Shown here: piece after piece, positions 1 through 8,274 of the stretch
How positions within the stretch are numbered: the stretch's first letter is position 1
How the letters are laid out: each line of letters starts with the position of its first letter
NCBI RefSeq assembly: GCF_023913755.1
Contig: NZ_JAMXBJ010000038.1
Location: 45,019-109,018 of the forward strand
Direction of reading: 5' to 3'
From: Pseudarthrobacter cellobiosi
Lineage (GTDB): Bacteria; Actinomycetota; Actinomycetes; Actinomycetales; Micrococcaceae
Length of the DNA stretch: 64,000 bases
Notes under the pieces: generated by a model
Seen by the model: only the letters and a program-made list of their open reading frames with translations
Database searches by the model: none
What the model was told of the DNA's origin: nothing
Translations under genes and position numbers: made by a program

Positions 1-535
1 CGCAGTGCAGCGGTTCGCCCGTGGCGATGTACGCGTCGATCTCTTCCGGATCCATCTCGGTGAAGTGGACCTCGGCGGAGGCGACCGCCCCGAGCGTGGC
101 GCCGGATCCCGGTGCCGTGCTGCCGCCGTCGGCCGCTGCGTCGGTGCCTATCTCGGCGGGCTCGTCATCGGCTGCCGTCGCGCGGCAGTCCACCAGCCAG
201 TGCCCGGTGTGCAGGACACCGCTGTTGCCGCTCATCCGCAGCATCCGTTCGCGGGCGACGGCGGCCGTGTACGGTTTGCCGTGTGCCTCGCCGTCGAACT
301 CGAAGATGGAGTCGCAGCCGATGACCAGCGCGCCCTCCGCTTCCGGCAACGCGGCCACCGCCTCGGCCTTGGCGCGGGCCAGCAGCAGCGCGGTATCGTG
401 CGGATCCGTGACGCCGTAGTGGGCCTGGACCGCGTCCTCGTCCACGTCGGAGACCAGCACGGAGTGCCGGATGCCGGCGTCGGCCAGGAGCTTGGTGCGG
501 GCGGGGGACTGAGAGGCGAGGATGAGGCGGGTCAC
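1..535 (-). CDS. maf: Maf-family nucleotide pyrophosphatase (C-terminus off window)
   Basis: Maf proteins hydrolyse non-canonical or surplus nucleoside triphosphates in the cytoplasm to monophosphate and pyrophosphate. The GTG start at 535 gives an N-terminus VTRLILASQSPARTKLL carrying the family SxSPxR nucleotide-binding motif. It is followed by VIGCDSIFEFDGE (the usual G-D-T/S metal region) and GKPYTAAVARERMLRMSG. A low-complexity acidic/Ala-Gly insert (about residues 135-155) precedes the VHFTEMDPEEIDAYIATGEP segment. About 178 residues are present; the end lies left of position 1. The gene starts 9 bp beyond the MMPL stop codon and may be cotranscribed with it. In other actinobacteria maf follows accE directly. 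Confidence 0.9.
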   Translation of the reverse strand, partial: MTRLILASQSPARTKLLADAGIRHSVLVSDVDEDAVQAHYGVTDPHDTALLLARAKAEAVAALPEAEGALVIGCDSIFEFDGEAHGKPYTAAVARERMLRMSGNSGVLHTGHWLVDCRATAADDEPAEIGTDAAADGGSTAPGSGATLGAVASAEVHFTEMDPEEIDAYIATGEPLHC

Positions 536-544
536 CGTTTTAGC

Positions 545-3070
545 CTAGTGGACGGGCTCGGTCAGCTTCTGCGGCTCGTTTTCGCGGCGTTCCAGCCGGG
601 CGCCCTCCACGTCCACGTCGGGCAGGATCCGGTCCAGCCACTTGGGCAGCCACCAGGTCTTTTCGCCCAGCAGGTACATCACAGCCGGCACGATGGTCAT
701 GCGGACCACAAACGCGTCCAGCAGCACACCGAACGCCATGGCGAAGCCCAGCGGCCGGACCATGGTCAGGTGGCTGAAGATGAAGCCGGCGAACACGCTG
801 ACCATGATGATCGCGGCGGCGGTCACCACGGCGCCGGCGTGGGTGAAGCCGATGCGTACGGCCTTTTTGGCCGGGGCGCCGTGCATGTAGGACTCACGCA
901 TGCCGGAGGCGATGAACACCTGGTAGTCCATCGCCAGGCCGAACAGCACACCGATCAGGATGATCGGCAGGAAGCTCAGGACCGCGCCGGGATTGGCGAC
1001 GTCGAACACTCCCCCCAGCCAGCCCCACTGGTATACGGCCACCACCAGGCCGAAAGCGGCGGCCAGGGACAGCAGGAAACCGCCGGTTGCCAGGAGGGGA
1101 ACCACAATGGAGCGGAATACCAGCAGCAGCAGGATGAGGGAAAGCCCGACGACGATCGCCAGGTACGGCGGCAGGGCGTCACCGAGTTTTGTGGAGACGT
1201 CGATGTTGCCGGCGGTCTGCCCGGTCAGGCCGATGGTGACCCCCGTTTCGGCCTGGATCTGGGTGCCGCGTTCGCGGAGTTCGCTCACCACCTGCACCGT
1301 GCCGGCCTTGGCGGGCCCCTCTTCCGGGATGACCTGGAATACGGCGGTGCGGCGGTCTTCACTCAGTGCCACGGGCACTGTTGCCACCACGTTGTCCACG
1401 CCACGGATCAGGTCCGCGACGTCATACTGCAGTTCCTGGGCCCGGGTTTCGTCCAGTCCGGCCGGGAATTCACCCACTACCACAATGGGTCCGGTGACGC
1501 CCTCGCCGAAGCTGCGGGCGGTGACGTCATAGGCCTGGTAGGCCTCGGAGTCCACCGGTTCGGAGCCGCCGTCGGGCAGTGCCAGCTGGAGCTGTGCGGC
1601 GGGCAGGGCCAGCGTTCCCAGCAGGAGTACGCCGGCGACGAGCGCCACAACCGGGTGCCGGGTGACCAGGCCGCCCCAGCCCTGGGTGCTCTTTTCCTCA
1701 TCCTTGGCCTGGTCGGCAACCTCGTGGCCGGCCTCGGCGTTGTGGGCATCGGCCTTGGCCCAGGCCCGCCGGGAAATGATGCGCCGGCCGATCAGGGACA
1801 GCAGGGCCGGGGTCAGGGTGAGCGCCACCAGGACGGCCACCGCGACGGTGCCGGCTGCTGCCAGGCCCATCACGCTCAGGAACGGCAGCCCGGGCACCAC
1901 CAGGGCGGCCAGGGCAATGATGACCGTCAGGCCGGCAAAAAGCACGGCGTTGCCCGAGGTTCCGGTGGCGCGTGCCACGGATTCCTCAGGATCCATGCCT
2001 GCAAGCAGCTGGGTCCGGTGCCGGTTGACGATGAACAGGGAGTAGTCGATGCCAACCGCGAGGCCCAGCATCAGGGCAAGCATGGGGGAGATGGAGCTCA
2101 TCTCGAAGGCGCCGGACAGTGCGAACGTGATGCCCACCCCGACACCGACGCCGATGACGGCCATCAGCAGCGGCAGACCCGCGGCGATGAGCGTGCCGAG
2201 CATCAGGATCAGGACCAGGGCCGCCACGCCGATGCCGATGATTTCGGCCGTGCCGAAGAGTTCTGAAATGTCTTCGGTGATTTCCTTGCTGGCCAGTGCC
2301 GTCACGCCCGCGGACGAAGTCTCATGCGCGATGTCCTGCACTTGCTGGCGCACCGCCGGGGTGAGGGCGTTGATGGAGGTGTTGAACTGCACCTGTGCCA
2401 CGGCAGCCTGGCCGTCCGCCGAGACAAACCGGATCCCGCCGGATGCCTCCGCCTGCCGCTTGCCCAGATCGAGCTTGGCCTTGGCGGCCTCCCATTCCTG
2501 TGTGCCGGCGTCGAGCTGCGCCTGGCCCTGTGCCAGGGCGGCCTTCTGTGCTTCGAGCCGGGCCTCGATCATGGCTGCAGTTGCGCCGCCGGCAGCGAGC
2601 TGCTTCTCCGCGGCGTTCAGCTGCGCGGTGCCGGCGGCGAGCTCGGCACGTGAGGCATCCAGGCGGGCCTTGCCCGCGGCGAGCTGCTGCTCGCCGTCGG
2701 CGATGGCATGCCCGGCCTGGTCCAGCTGGGCCTGCGTGGCGAAGGGATCCACCGTGGCCTTGACGTCAGGCAGGTCACCAAGCTTGGTGAGGGCAGCCGT
2801 GACGGCGGCGCGGCTACCGTCAGTAAAACCGCCTTCCGGGGCTTCAAAGACGATCGTGGCAGAGCCGCCCGACGCTGCCGGCAGTTCCTGCTTCAGCTTG
2901 TCCGCGATCCGCTGTGTCTCAGTGCCCGGAATCTGGAAGTTATTGGACAGCGTGCCGTGGAAGGCGGCTGCTGAGCCGCCGACGGCCACCAGCGCCGCGA
3001 GCCAGAGCGAAATGACCAGCCAGCGGTGGCGGTAGGAGAACTTGCCGAGGCGGTAGAGCAGCAGGGCCAT
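545..3070 (-). CDS. MMPL/RND-family membrane transporter
   Basis: Predicted proton-driven exporter of the MMPL (RND-like) family, 841 aa. The ATG at 3070 gives MALLLYRLGKFSYRHRWLVI with the first membrane helix at about 15-35. The first outer domain holds a Gln/Ala/Leu-rich coiled-coil hairpin (about 115-210, repeats such as GEQQLAAGKARLDASRAELA). Then come two blocks of five to six helices each (about 275-460 and 600-830). AVGIDYSLFIVNRHR and LAMDYQVFIASGMRE are the two paired Asp-Tyr proton-relay motifs (GxxxDY type). It starts 1 bp after the stop of the TetR gene, so the pair is an operon that the repressor probably controls. The substrate cannot be told; drugs or lipids are usual. A longer reading from 3391 would overlap tetR and is rejected. 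Confidence 0.93.
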   Translation of the reverse strand: MALLLYRLGKFSYRHRWLVISLWLAALVAVGGSAAAFHGTLSNNFQIPGTETQRIADKLKQELPAASGGSATIVFEAPEGGFTDGSRAAVTAALTKLGDLPDVKATVDPFATQAQLDQAGHAIADGEQQLAAGKARLDASRAELAAGTAQLNAAEKQLAAGGATAAMIEARLEAQKAALAQGQAQLDAGTQEWEAAKAKLDLGKRQAEASGGIRFVSADGQAAVAQVQFNTSINALTPAVRQQVQDIAHETSSAGVTALASKEITEDISELFGTAEIIGIGVAALVLILMLGTLIAAGLPLLMAVIGVGVGVGITFALSGAFEMSSISPMLALMLGLAVGIDYSLFIVNRHRTQLLAGMDPEESVARATGTSGNAVLFAGLTVIIALAALVVPGLPFLSVMGLAAAGTVAVAVLVALTLTPALLSLIGRRIISRRAWAKADAHNAEAGHEVADQAKDEEKSTQGWGGLVTRHPVVALVAGVLLLGTLALPAAQLQLALPDGGSEPVDSEAYQAYDVTARSFGEGVTGPIVVVGEFPAGLDETRAQELQYDVADLIRGVDNVVATVPVALSEDRRTAVFQVIPEEGPAKAGTVQVVSELRERGTQIQAETGVTIGLTGQTAGNIDVSTKLGDALPPYLAIVVGLSLILLLLVFRSIVVPLLATGGFLLSLAAAFGLVVAVYQWGWLGGVFDVANPGAVLSFLPIILIGVLFGLAMDYQVFIASGMRESYMHGAPAKKAVRIGFTHAGAVVTAAAIIMVSVFAGFIFSHLTMVRPLGFAMAFGVLLDAFVVRMTIVPAVMYLLGEKTWWLPKWLDRILPDVDVEGARLERRENEPQKLTEPVH

Positions 3071-3071
3071 G

Positions 3072-3761
3072 TCAGAGCCGTTCTTTGTTGAGGTGGGTAG
3101 TGCCGGTTGTGGACGTCGCGGAGGGGCTGGCTGCCGGAACGGGGCTGCCGAAGCCGGAGCCGAGGTGGCCCATGGCGTCAATGAGCAGTTGCCGGAGGAC
3201 AGCGAGTGATGCGGGGGAGAGATCGGCGCCGCATCGGGCGAACCACACGTCCATGGCCGCCTTCCCGCAGGAGATGACGGAGCCTGCGAGGGAGCGCAGG
3301 TACAGTTCGTCGACGACGGCGCCCGGGGTTCCTGCGAAGCGCTCCCGGGCCGCGCTGATGATCTCTTCGGTGCAGTGGTCCCACGCCTCAAGTTCGGACC
3401 GGGACAGGACCGCGTTGTCCTGGGTGAGGGTGAAGAGTTCAGCCAGCGGCGCCACCGTCATGGGGTCGGCCAGCTGCATCAGGGCCGCGCGCGCCGATTC
3501 GAGGATGGGCTCGTCGGCGGGCCGCTGCCGGAACTGCTGAAGGGCGTTGTCCAGGAACCCGTGCGTCATGGAGGCAAGTGCGGCCTCGGTGCTGCTGAAG
3601 TAGTTGAAGAAGGTGCGGCGCGAGATCCCGGCTGATTCGGCAATGTCTTCCACCGTGAAATTCCCGGGTCCCTGGGCGCGCAGCAGGGTCAGGGCGGCAT
3701 CGGTGATGGCCTGGCGGGTGGCGGCTTTGTTCAGCTCACGGCGCGAGAGAAGTTCGGGCAT
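3072..3761 (-). CDS. TetR-family transcriptional repressor
   Basis: 229-aa cytoplasmic DNA-binding protein. An N-terminal TetR helix-turn-helix is visible at about residues 12-60 (ATRQAITDAALTLLRAQGPG, then FTVEDIAESAGISRRTFFNYF, the recognition helix ending in the typical FFNYF). The C-terminal ligand-binding/dimer domain is divergent, as expected. ATG at 3761. The downstream MMPL gene begins 1 bp after its stop, the usual arrangement for a repressor and its efflux pump. A perfect inverted repeat lies between candidate -35 and -10 elements just upstream of the start (separate entry), so autorepression is likely. The ligand is unknown. Confidence 0.92.
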   Translation of the reverse strand: MPELLSRRELNKAATRQAITDAALTLLRAQGPGNFTVEDIAESAGISRRTFFNYFSSTEAALASMTHGFLDNALQQFRQRPADEPILESARAALMQLADPMTVAPLAELFTLTQDNAVLSRSELEAWDHCTEEIISAARERFAGTPGAVVDELYLRSLAGSVISCGKAAMDVWFARCGADLSPASLAVLRQLLIDAMGHLGSGFGSPVPAASPSATSTTGTTHLNKERL

Positions 3762-3767
3762 GAAATT

Positions 3768-3797
3768 ACACTACGTGCAAGTTTGCACGCCGCGCAA
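3768..3797 (-). promoter_or_regulatory. tetR-MMPL promoter with embedded TetR operator, possibly leaderless
   Basis: On the minus strand a -35-like TTGCGC (3797-3792) and a -10-like TAGTGT (3773-3768) are 18 bp apart. The spacer holds a perfect inverted repeat, CGTGCAA-GT-TTGCACG on the + strand (3774-3789), with a further half-site GCAAGTT at 3794-3800. The expected start of transcription, 6-7 nt after the -10, falls on the A of the tetR ATG at 3761, so the mRNA may be leaderless. The palindrome is seen; repressor binding is inferred. Confidence 0.6.
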
Positions 3798-3921
3798 GTT
3801 GATTCACAGGAAGATGAAAGGTTCCCGACAGCTGAGCCTGAACCTGCCGCCGAAGACTGGAAGAGTCCCGTCTGGGACACCTTCACCAGCCGTCACCGGA
3901 CGGCAGATCCAGGAGACAAGA

Positions 3922-4500
3922 ATGGTACGCACAAAGAGAATTGCCCTTGGCCTCACGGCCACCGCGGTGGCCCTTGGCGCCGGGATCGGCGTCGCAGGCA
4001 TGGCGTCCGCAACCACGACGCCGACGCCCACCCCCAGCGCCAGCTCAAGCGCCTCAGCCGACGGGAGCACCGGAACTGCCCCAGCTGAAGGGAAGGGCAT
4101 GCGGGGTGGCCATTGCCACGGCGGCTTCCGCGGCGTGGACGCCGCGGCACTGGCTACCAAGCTCGGGGTGGACGAGGCCAAGGTGACGGAGGCCCTGAAG
4201 GCCTACCGCGAGGCCAACAAGTCCACCACCCCGCCGGCCGACGGAACTGAAGGAACCCGGCCGGACCCGGCCGCGAAGCAGGCTGAACTCGCGAAGTCCC
4301 TCGCGGCGACGCTCGGCATCGACGAGGCCAAGGTCACGGCGGCGCTTGAAGAGCTGCGCACCGCCGAACAGGCAGATCGCGCCGCGGCTCTGAAGACCCG
4401 CCTGGACCAGGCCGTCACCGACGGCAAGCTGACCCAGGCCGAGGCCGACGCCGTGACCAAGGCGGTCCAGAACGGAGTCATCGGAGGTGGCGGCCGCTAA
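3922..4500 (+). CDS. Secreted protein with repeated helical LGxDEAKV modules
   Basis: 192-aa exported protein of unknown function. ATG at 3922 is chosen because AGGAG lies 6 bases upstream (3911-3915) and it begins a clear signal peptide (MVRTKRIALGLTATAVALG, cleavage near ASA-TT). Then comes a Thr/Pro/Ser linker, a short Gly/His segment (GMRGGHCHGG), and two helical modules beginning LGVDEAKVTEALKAYREAN and LGIDEAKVTAALEELRTAEQ. A third helix pair ends at TKAVQNGVIGGGGR. The repeats are typical of small actinobacterial envelope proteins, but I recognise no enzyme. It is divergent from tetR and followed by a strong terminator. Function is not assigned. Confidence 0.85.
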   Translation: MVRTKRIALGLTATAVALGAGIGVAGMASATTTPTPTPSASSSASADGSTGTAPAEGKGMRGGHCHGGFRGVDAAALATKLGVDEAKVTEALKAYREANKSTTPPADGTEGTRPDPAAKQAELAKSLAATLGIDEAKVTAALEELRTAEQADRAAALKTRLDQAVTDGKLTQAEADAVTKAVQNGVIGGGGR

Positions 4501-4535
4501 CAAGAGGCCGGGCTGAGCGAAACCCGGCACCGAAC

Positions 4536-4574
4536 AGGAGAAGTCCCCGGGAGCACTTCCCGGGGACTTCTCCT
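4536..4574. terminator. Strong bidirectional hairpin between convergent genes
   Basis: Perfect 16-bp inverted repeat (arms 4536-4551 and 4559-4574, 7-nt loop), G+C rich at the loop and followed by CTTTGCTGTT. It sits between the stop of the secreted protein (4500) and the stop of the convergent symporter gene (4596). Confidence 0.85.
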
Positions 4575-4595
4575 CTTTGCTGTTCGAGCCGTGCG

Positions 4596-6059
4596 TCAGG
4601 CCTTCGCGTCGGCCAGTTCGCGTCCGGCTTCCGGAGAGTCAGTACCTCCGGCGATGGCGGAAGGATCCGCAGCGGAGGAGTCGGCGTCGTCGTCCACAAA
4701 CGGAGTGCCGTTGCGGGGTGCGTTGTAGAGCGCCTCGTCGAGCATGCCCTGCCGCTTGGCCACGATGGTGGGCACGAGGGCCTGACCCGCGACGTTGACC
4801 GCGGTGCGCCCCATGTCCAGGATGGGGTCCACCGCGAGCAGGAGTCCGACGCCGGCCAGGGGCAGTCCCAGCGTGGAGAGCGTCAGGGTGAGCATCACCA
4901 CGGCGCCGGTGGTGCCGGCCGTTGCGGCGGAACCGAGGACCGAGACGAGGGCGATGAGGAGGTAGTGGCTGACGTCCAGCTGGACGCCGAAGAACTGGGC
5001 CACGAAGATGGCCGAGATCGCGGGGTAGATCGCGGCGCAGCCGTCCATCTTGGTGGTGGCGCCCAGGGGCACGGCGAAGGAAGCGTAGGCGCGGGGAACG
5101 CCGAGGCTGCGTTCCGTGACGCGCTGGGTCAGCGGCAGGGTTCCGATCGAGGAGCGGGACACAAACGCGAGCTGCACGGCGGGCCAGACCCCGGAGAAGT
5201 ACCGCTTCACGGACAGGCCGTGCGAGCGGATCAGCGTCGGGTAAACCACAAACAGCACCAGGGCCAGGCCCACATAGATGGCGAACGTGAACTTGCCGAG
5301 CGCGCCGATGGTGTCCCAGCCGTACACGGCCGCGGCGTTGCCGATCAGGCCCACCGTGCCGAGCGGGGCGATGCGGATGATCCACCAGAGGACCTTCTGG
5401 ATAACGGCCAGCGCCGACGCGTTGAGGTTCAGGAACGGCTCGGCAGCCTTGCCGACCTTGAGGGCGGCAACGCCGACGGCGATGGCAATCACCAGGATCT
5501 GGAGCACGTTGAAGCTGATGGAGGTGCTGACTGTGGTGGCCGCGGTGGCGCTTTCAGTCACGGTGGAGGTGGCACCCAGTCCGAGGAAGTTCTTGGGGAA
5601 CAGCCCGATCAGGAAGGACCACCAGTCACCGGACTTGCCGGCGTACTTGGCCTCCTGGGTGATGCCGGTGTTGGCGCCGGGCTGCAGGAGCACGCCGAGG
5701 CCGATGCCGATCACGACGGCGATCAGGGAGGTGATGGCGAACCACAGCAGGGTGTTCCAGGCCAGCTTCGCGGCGTTGGAGACCTGGCGCAGGTTCGAGA
5801 TCGAGCTCACCACGGCCGTGAAGATCAGCGGAACTACCGCGGTCTGCAGCAGCGAAACGTAGCTGGAGCCAATGGTCTGCAGCGTGGCGCCGAGGCCGTT
5901 GGGGGCCTCCTTGGTGCTGCCTGTGTACTTGGCCAGCAGGCCGAGGCCCAGGCCCACAATGAGGGCGGCGATGATCTGGAAACCGAACGAGCCAGCCCAC
6001 TTGGGCAGCTGGAAGCCGGTCTTTCCTGCGGATTCGGGGGTGCGGGTTTGAGTGCTCAC
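4596..6059 (-). CDS. Dicarboxylate/amino acid:cation symporter (DAACS family)
   Basis: 487-aa inner-membrane Na+ or H+ symporter of the GltP/DctA family. Visible hallmarks are the re-entrant-loop sequence SRSSIGTLPLT (serine-rich HP1 tip), TTKMDGCAAIYPAISAIFVAQ (the TMDG substrate/Na+ site in TM7), TAGTTGAVVMLTLTLSTLGLP (HP2) and DPILDMGRTAVNVAGQALV (TM8, with Asp and Asn/Arg that bind the substrate). Eight hydrophobic segments span about residues 25-440. Start is GTG at 6059. The substrate (C4-dicarboxylate, aspartate or glutamate) cannot be settled by eye. It sits alone, convergent to the secreted protein and downstream of DUF885, inside the block that separates accE from maf. Confidence 0.93.
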   Translation of the reverse strand: MSTQTRTPESAGKTGFQLPKWAGSFGFQIIAALIVGLGLGLLAKYTGSTKEAPNGLGATLQTIGSSYVSLLQTAVVPLIFTAVVSSISNLRQVSNAAKLAWNTLLWFAITSLIAVVIGIGLGVLLQPGANTGITQEAKYAGKSGDWWSFLIGLFPKNFLGLGATSTVTESATAATTVSTSISFNVLQILVIAIAVGVAALKVGKAAEPFLNLNASALAVIQKVLWWIIRIAPLGTVGLIGNAAAVYGWDTIGALGKFTFAIYVGLALVLFVVYPTLIRSHGLSVKRYFSGVWPAVQLAFVSRSSIGTLPLTQRVTERSLGVPRAYASFAVPLGATTKMDGCAAIYPAISAIFVAQFFGVQLDVSHYLLIALVSVLGSAATAGTTGAVVMLTLTLSTLGLPLAGVGLLLAVDPILDMGRTAVNVAGQALVPTIVAKRQGMLDEALYNAPRNGTPFVDDDADSSAADPSAIAGGTDSPEAGRELADAKA

Positions 6060-6281
6060 CAGAACACGCTAGGCCCGGGTTTCTTATCACGGCGAACAGA
6101 TGTTGAGAAATGTTACGCCGCAGCCTCGCCACAATAAGCCAAGAATCCCGCAAATCCGGCGTCCCACAAGGCAATTGTGAAGTTATTCCCGCGCCGGATG
6201 TGGCAAACGTCTCGCACTCAGGGGGCCGGAGGGGGCGCATCCGGCAGCGTGCGTCAGAGCGACGAAGGAGCAGCACGCCGA

Positions 6282-6306
6282 GGATGTGGCCCCTCCGGGC
6301 CCATCC
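6282..6306 (-). terminator. Hairpin after the DUF885 gene
   Basis: GGATG(T)GGCCC-CTCC-GGGCCCATCC forms a 10-bp stem with one bulge, 9 bp past the stop of the minus-strand gene at 6316. No clear U-run follows, as is common in GC-rich actinobacteria. The rest of the gap 6060-6315 shows no coding signal. Confidence 0.5.
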
Positions 6307-6315
6307 CGGGTGGAC

Positions 6316-8001
6316 CTACGAGAGCAGCGCCCGGCGGAGGGTATCGAGGCCTACGGAGCCGATGTTCAATGCCTTGGTGTGGAAGGCCTTGAGGTCGAAG
6401 CCGGGCCGGGTTTCGAGGTCGGCCCGGATCTGTTCCCAGAGGCGCTGTCCCACTTTGTAGGACGGGGCCTGGCCGGGCCAGCCGAGGTAGCGCGTGAATT
6501 CGAATTTGAGCTGGCCTTCGCTGATGGGCAGGTTTTCTTTGAGAAAGTCGTAGCCCGCCTCCGGGGTCCATGTTCCGCTGCCCCAGCGTTCGGGGATCTC
6601 CAGTTCCAGGTGGACGCCGATGTCGAACACCACGCGGGCCGCCCGCATCCGCTGCATGTCCAGCATGCCCATGTGGTCGCCGGGATCGGCCAGGTAGCCG
6701 AGTTCCTGCATAAGCTTTTCGGCGTACAGGGCCCAGCCCTCGCCGTGGCCGGAAGTCCAGCAGATGTTCCGCCGCCACTTGTTCAGCAGTTCCCGCCGGT
6801 AGGTGGCGGTGGCCACCTGCAGGTGGTGGCCGGGGACGCCTTCATGGAAGACCGTGGTGGTTTCGGCCCAAGTGGTGAAGGTGTCTTCGCCGGCGGGAAC
6901 TGACCACCACATCCGGCCGGGTCGGCTGAAGTCATCGGAGGGGCCTGTGTAATAGATGCCGCCCTCGTCGGTCGGGGCGATGAGGCATTCGAGCTTCTTC
7001 ATCACGTCCGGGATCTCGAAGTGCACGCCGGCAAGCTCGGCGACTGCCTTGTCCGAGAGTTCCTGCATCCACGCCTTGAGGGCCTCCGTGCCCTTGAGTT
7101 GGCGGGCCGGGTCGTTGTTGAGGACATCCTTGGCCTCCTCGATGCTGGCCCCTGGCTTGATGATGGACGCAACATTTTCCTGCTCGGCGATGAGCCGGTC
7201 GAGTTCCTGGACTCCCCACGCGTAGGTCTCTTCGAGGTCGACGGCGGCGCCCAGGAAGGAGCGCGAGGCCAGGGCGTAGCGTTCCCGGCCGACGGCGTCC
7301 TGCTGCGGCGCGGCAGGGAGCAGTTCTGTGCGGAGGAACTCCGCGAGCTCCCGGTAGGCACCCCGGGCAGCGGCAGCGCCGGCGTCGAGCGTTTCCTGCG
7401 TTTCGCCCGGCAGGGGACCGTCCGCAGTCCGGGCCTCGGCGGCGAGCTTGGCGAAGAAGCCGTCTTCGGCGGCGTATTTGGCGGTCTGCTCGATGACGAT
7501 GGAGACCTGGCGTTCGGCTGCGACCTTGCCCGCGTCCCGGGCCTGGCGCAGTGATTCGGTGTAGCCGCGGAGGGCGCCCGGGACGTTCAGCGCGCGGCCG
7601 GCGATGCGTTCCCAGTGCTCAGCCGTGTCTGTGGGCATGAGGTCGAAAATGGCCCGGATGTCCTGTGCGGGGGAGGCGATGTTGTTCAGCTCCGCCACGT
7701 CCCAGCCGGACTCGTGGATTTCCAGCTGGAGGCCCAGCCGTTCCCGCATGGCGTCCAGGGTGACAGTATCGACGTCGTCCTGGGGCGCGAGGCCCTCCAG
7801 GGCAGCAAGGGCCTTGCGGGCTTCCGCTGCGAAACCGGCGATGCCGGCGGGGGAGTAATCCGGGTACTCGGTCTCATGCCCCGGCAGCCCCAACTCGGTG
7901 GCAAGCGACGGGTTCAGGCGGATAAGTGTGTCGGTATAGTCATCCGCCACGGCATCGATGGCGGAGTGCGGACGGGCGGCGGGGGCGGCTTCGGTAGTCA
8001 C
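6316..8001 (-). CDS. DUF885-family putative metallopeptidase
   Basis: 561-aa cytoplasmic protein of the DUF885 family, thought to be zinc metallopeptidases. The putative zinc site is seen as HEGVPGHHLQ (an HExxxGHH-type variant, about residues 386-395), with a conserved GWALYAEKLMQELGY segment downstream (about 425-440) that supplies the third ligand in related families. The length is normal. GTG start at 8001. It starts 9 bp beyond the accE stop, so it may be transcribed with accD5-accE. Peptidase activity is inferred from the motif; no substrate is suggested. Confidence 0.87.
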   Translation of the reverse strand: MTTEAAPAARPHSAIDAVADDYTDTLIRLNPSLATELGLPGHETEYPDYSPAGIAGFAAEARKALAALEGLAPQDDVDTVTLDAMRERLGLQLEIHESGWDVAELNNIASPAQDIRAIFDLMPTDTAEHWERIAGRALNVPGALRGYTESLRQARDAGKVAAERQVSIVIEQTAKYAAEDGFFAKLAAEARTADGPLPGETQETLDAGAAAARGAYRELAEFLRTELLPAAPQQDAVGRERYALASRSFLGAAVDLEETYAWGVQELDRLIAEQENVASIIKPGASIEEAKDVLNNDPARQLKGTEALKAWMQELSDKAVAELAGVHFEIPDVMKKLECLIAPTDEGGIYYTGPSDDFSRPGRMWWSVPAGEDTFTTWAETTTVFHEGVPGHHLQVATATYRRELLNKWRRNICWTSGHGEGWALYAEKLMQELGYLADPGDHMGMLDMQRMRAARVVFDIGVHLELEIPERWGSGTWTPEAGYDFLKENLPISEGQLKFEFTRYLGWPGQAPSYKVGQRLWEQIRADLETRPGFDLKAFHTKALNIGSVGLDTLRRALLS

Positions 8002-8010
8002 CCCACGAGC

Positions 8011-8274
8011 CTAACCCCGGCTCCGCCTCCAGGCGCCGGGACCCGGCGTCGGGGCGAGCCGCAGCTGCTGGCGGCGCACCCAGTCGCGGGCGGTGGGCTT
8101 CCCGTCGGCCACGGCGTCCGCGCTGCCCAGGGAAAGCACGACGGCGGTCAGCGCCGCGAGCTCCTCGGCCGACGGTTGCCCTTTGACTACAGAAAGCACG
8201 GGGGCATCGGCGGGCGCATTGGTTTCGACAGGCTCAACCAACGGGGCTCCGACCAGCGGATCTTTCGCGATCAC
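8011..8274 (-). CDS. accE: Acyl-CoA carboxylase epsilon subunit
   Basis: 87-aa small subunit that stabilises or activates actinobacterial acyl-CoA carboxylase complexes. The GTG start (8274) overlaps the accD5 stop (GTGA, 8271-8274), so translation is coupled. The C-terminal half is the recognisable part: [20 protein letters not shown], then [20 protein letters not shown] with the usual PGPGAWR ending. The N-terminal segment LVEPVETN is translated from a copy of a common GGTTTCGACAGGCTCAACC-type repeat inserted in frame (separate entry). The family is short and variable, so identification rests on position plus the C-terminal motif. Confidence 0.88.
   Translation of the reverse strand: MIAKDPLVGAPLVEPVETNAPADAPVLSVVKGQPSAEELAALTAVVLSLGSADAVADGKPTARDWVRRQQLRLAPTPGPGAWRRSRG
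8219..8241. repeat. REP-like element embedded in accE
   Basis: TTGGTT and AACCAA arms (8219-8224, 8236-8241) flank TCGACAGGCTC. This resembles the GTGGTTGAGCCTGTCGAAACC elements scattered in many actinobacterial genomes, although here it lies inside a reading frame. A relative is at 37133-37155. Confidence 0.6.

Noticed and set aside
5..2266. 753-aa plus-strand open frame
   Set aside because: It is antisense to maf and the MMPL transporter, with the Gly/His/Gln/Asp-rich composition typical of shadow frames in GC-rich DNA and no family likeness.
3071..3391. N-terminal extension of the MMPL transporter to 3391
   Set aside because: It would lie inside tetR in another frame, reads as low-complexity Pro/Ser/Arg, and the ATG at 3070 begins a proper first membrane helix 1 bp after the tetR stop.
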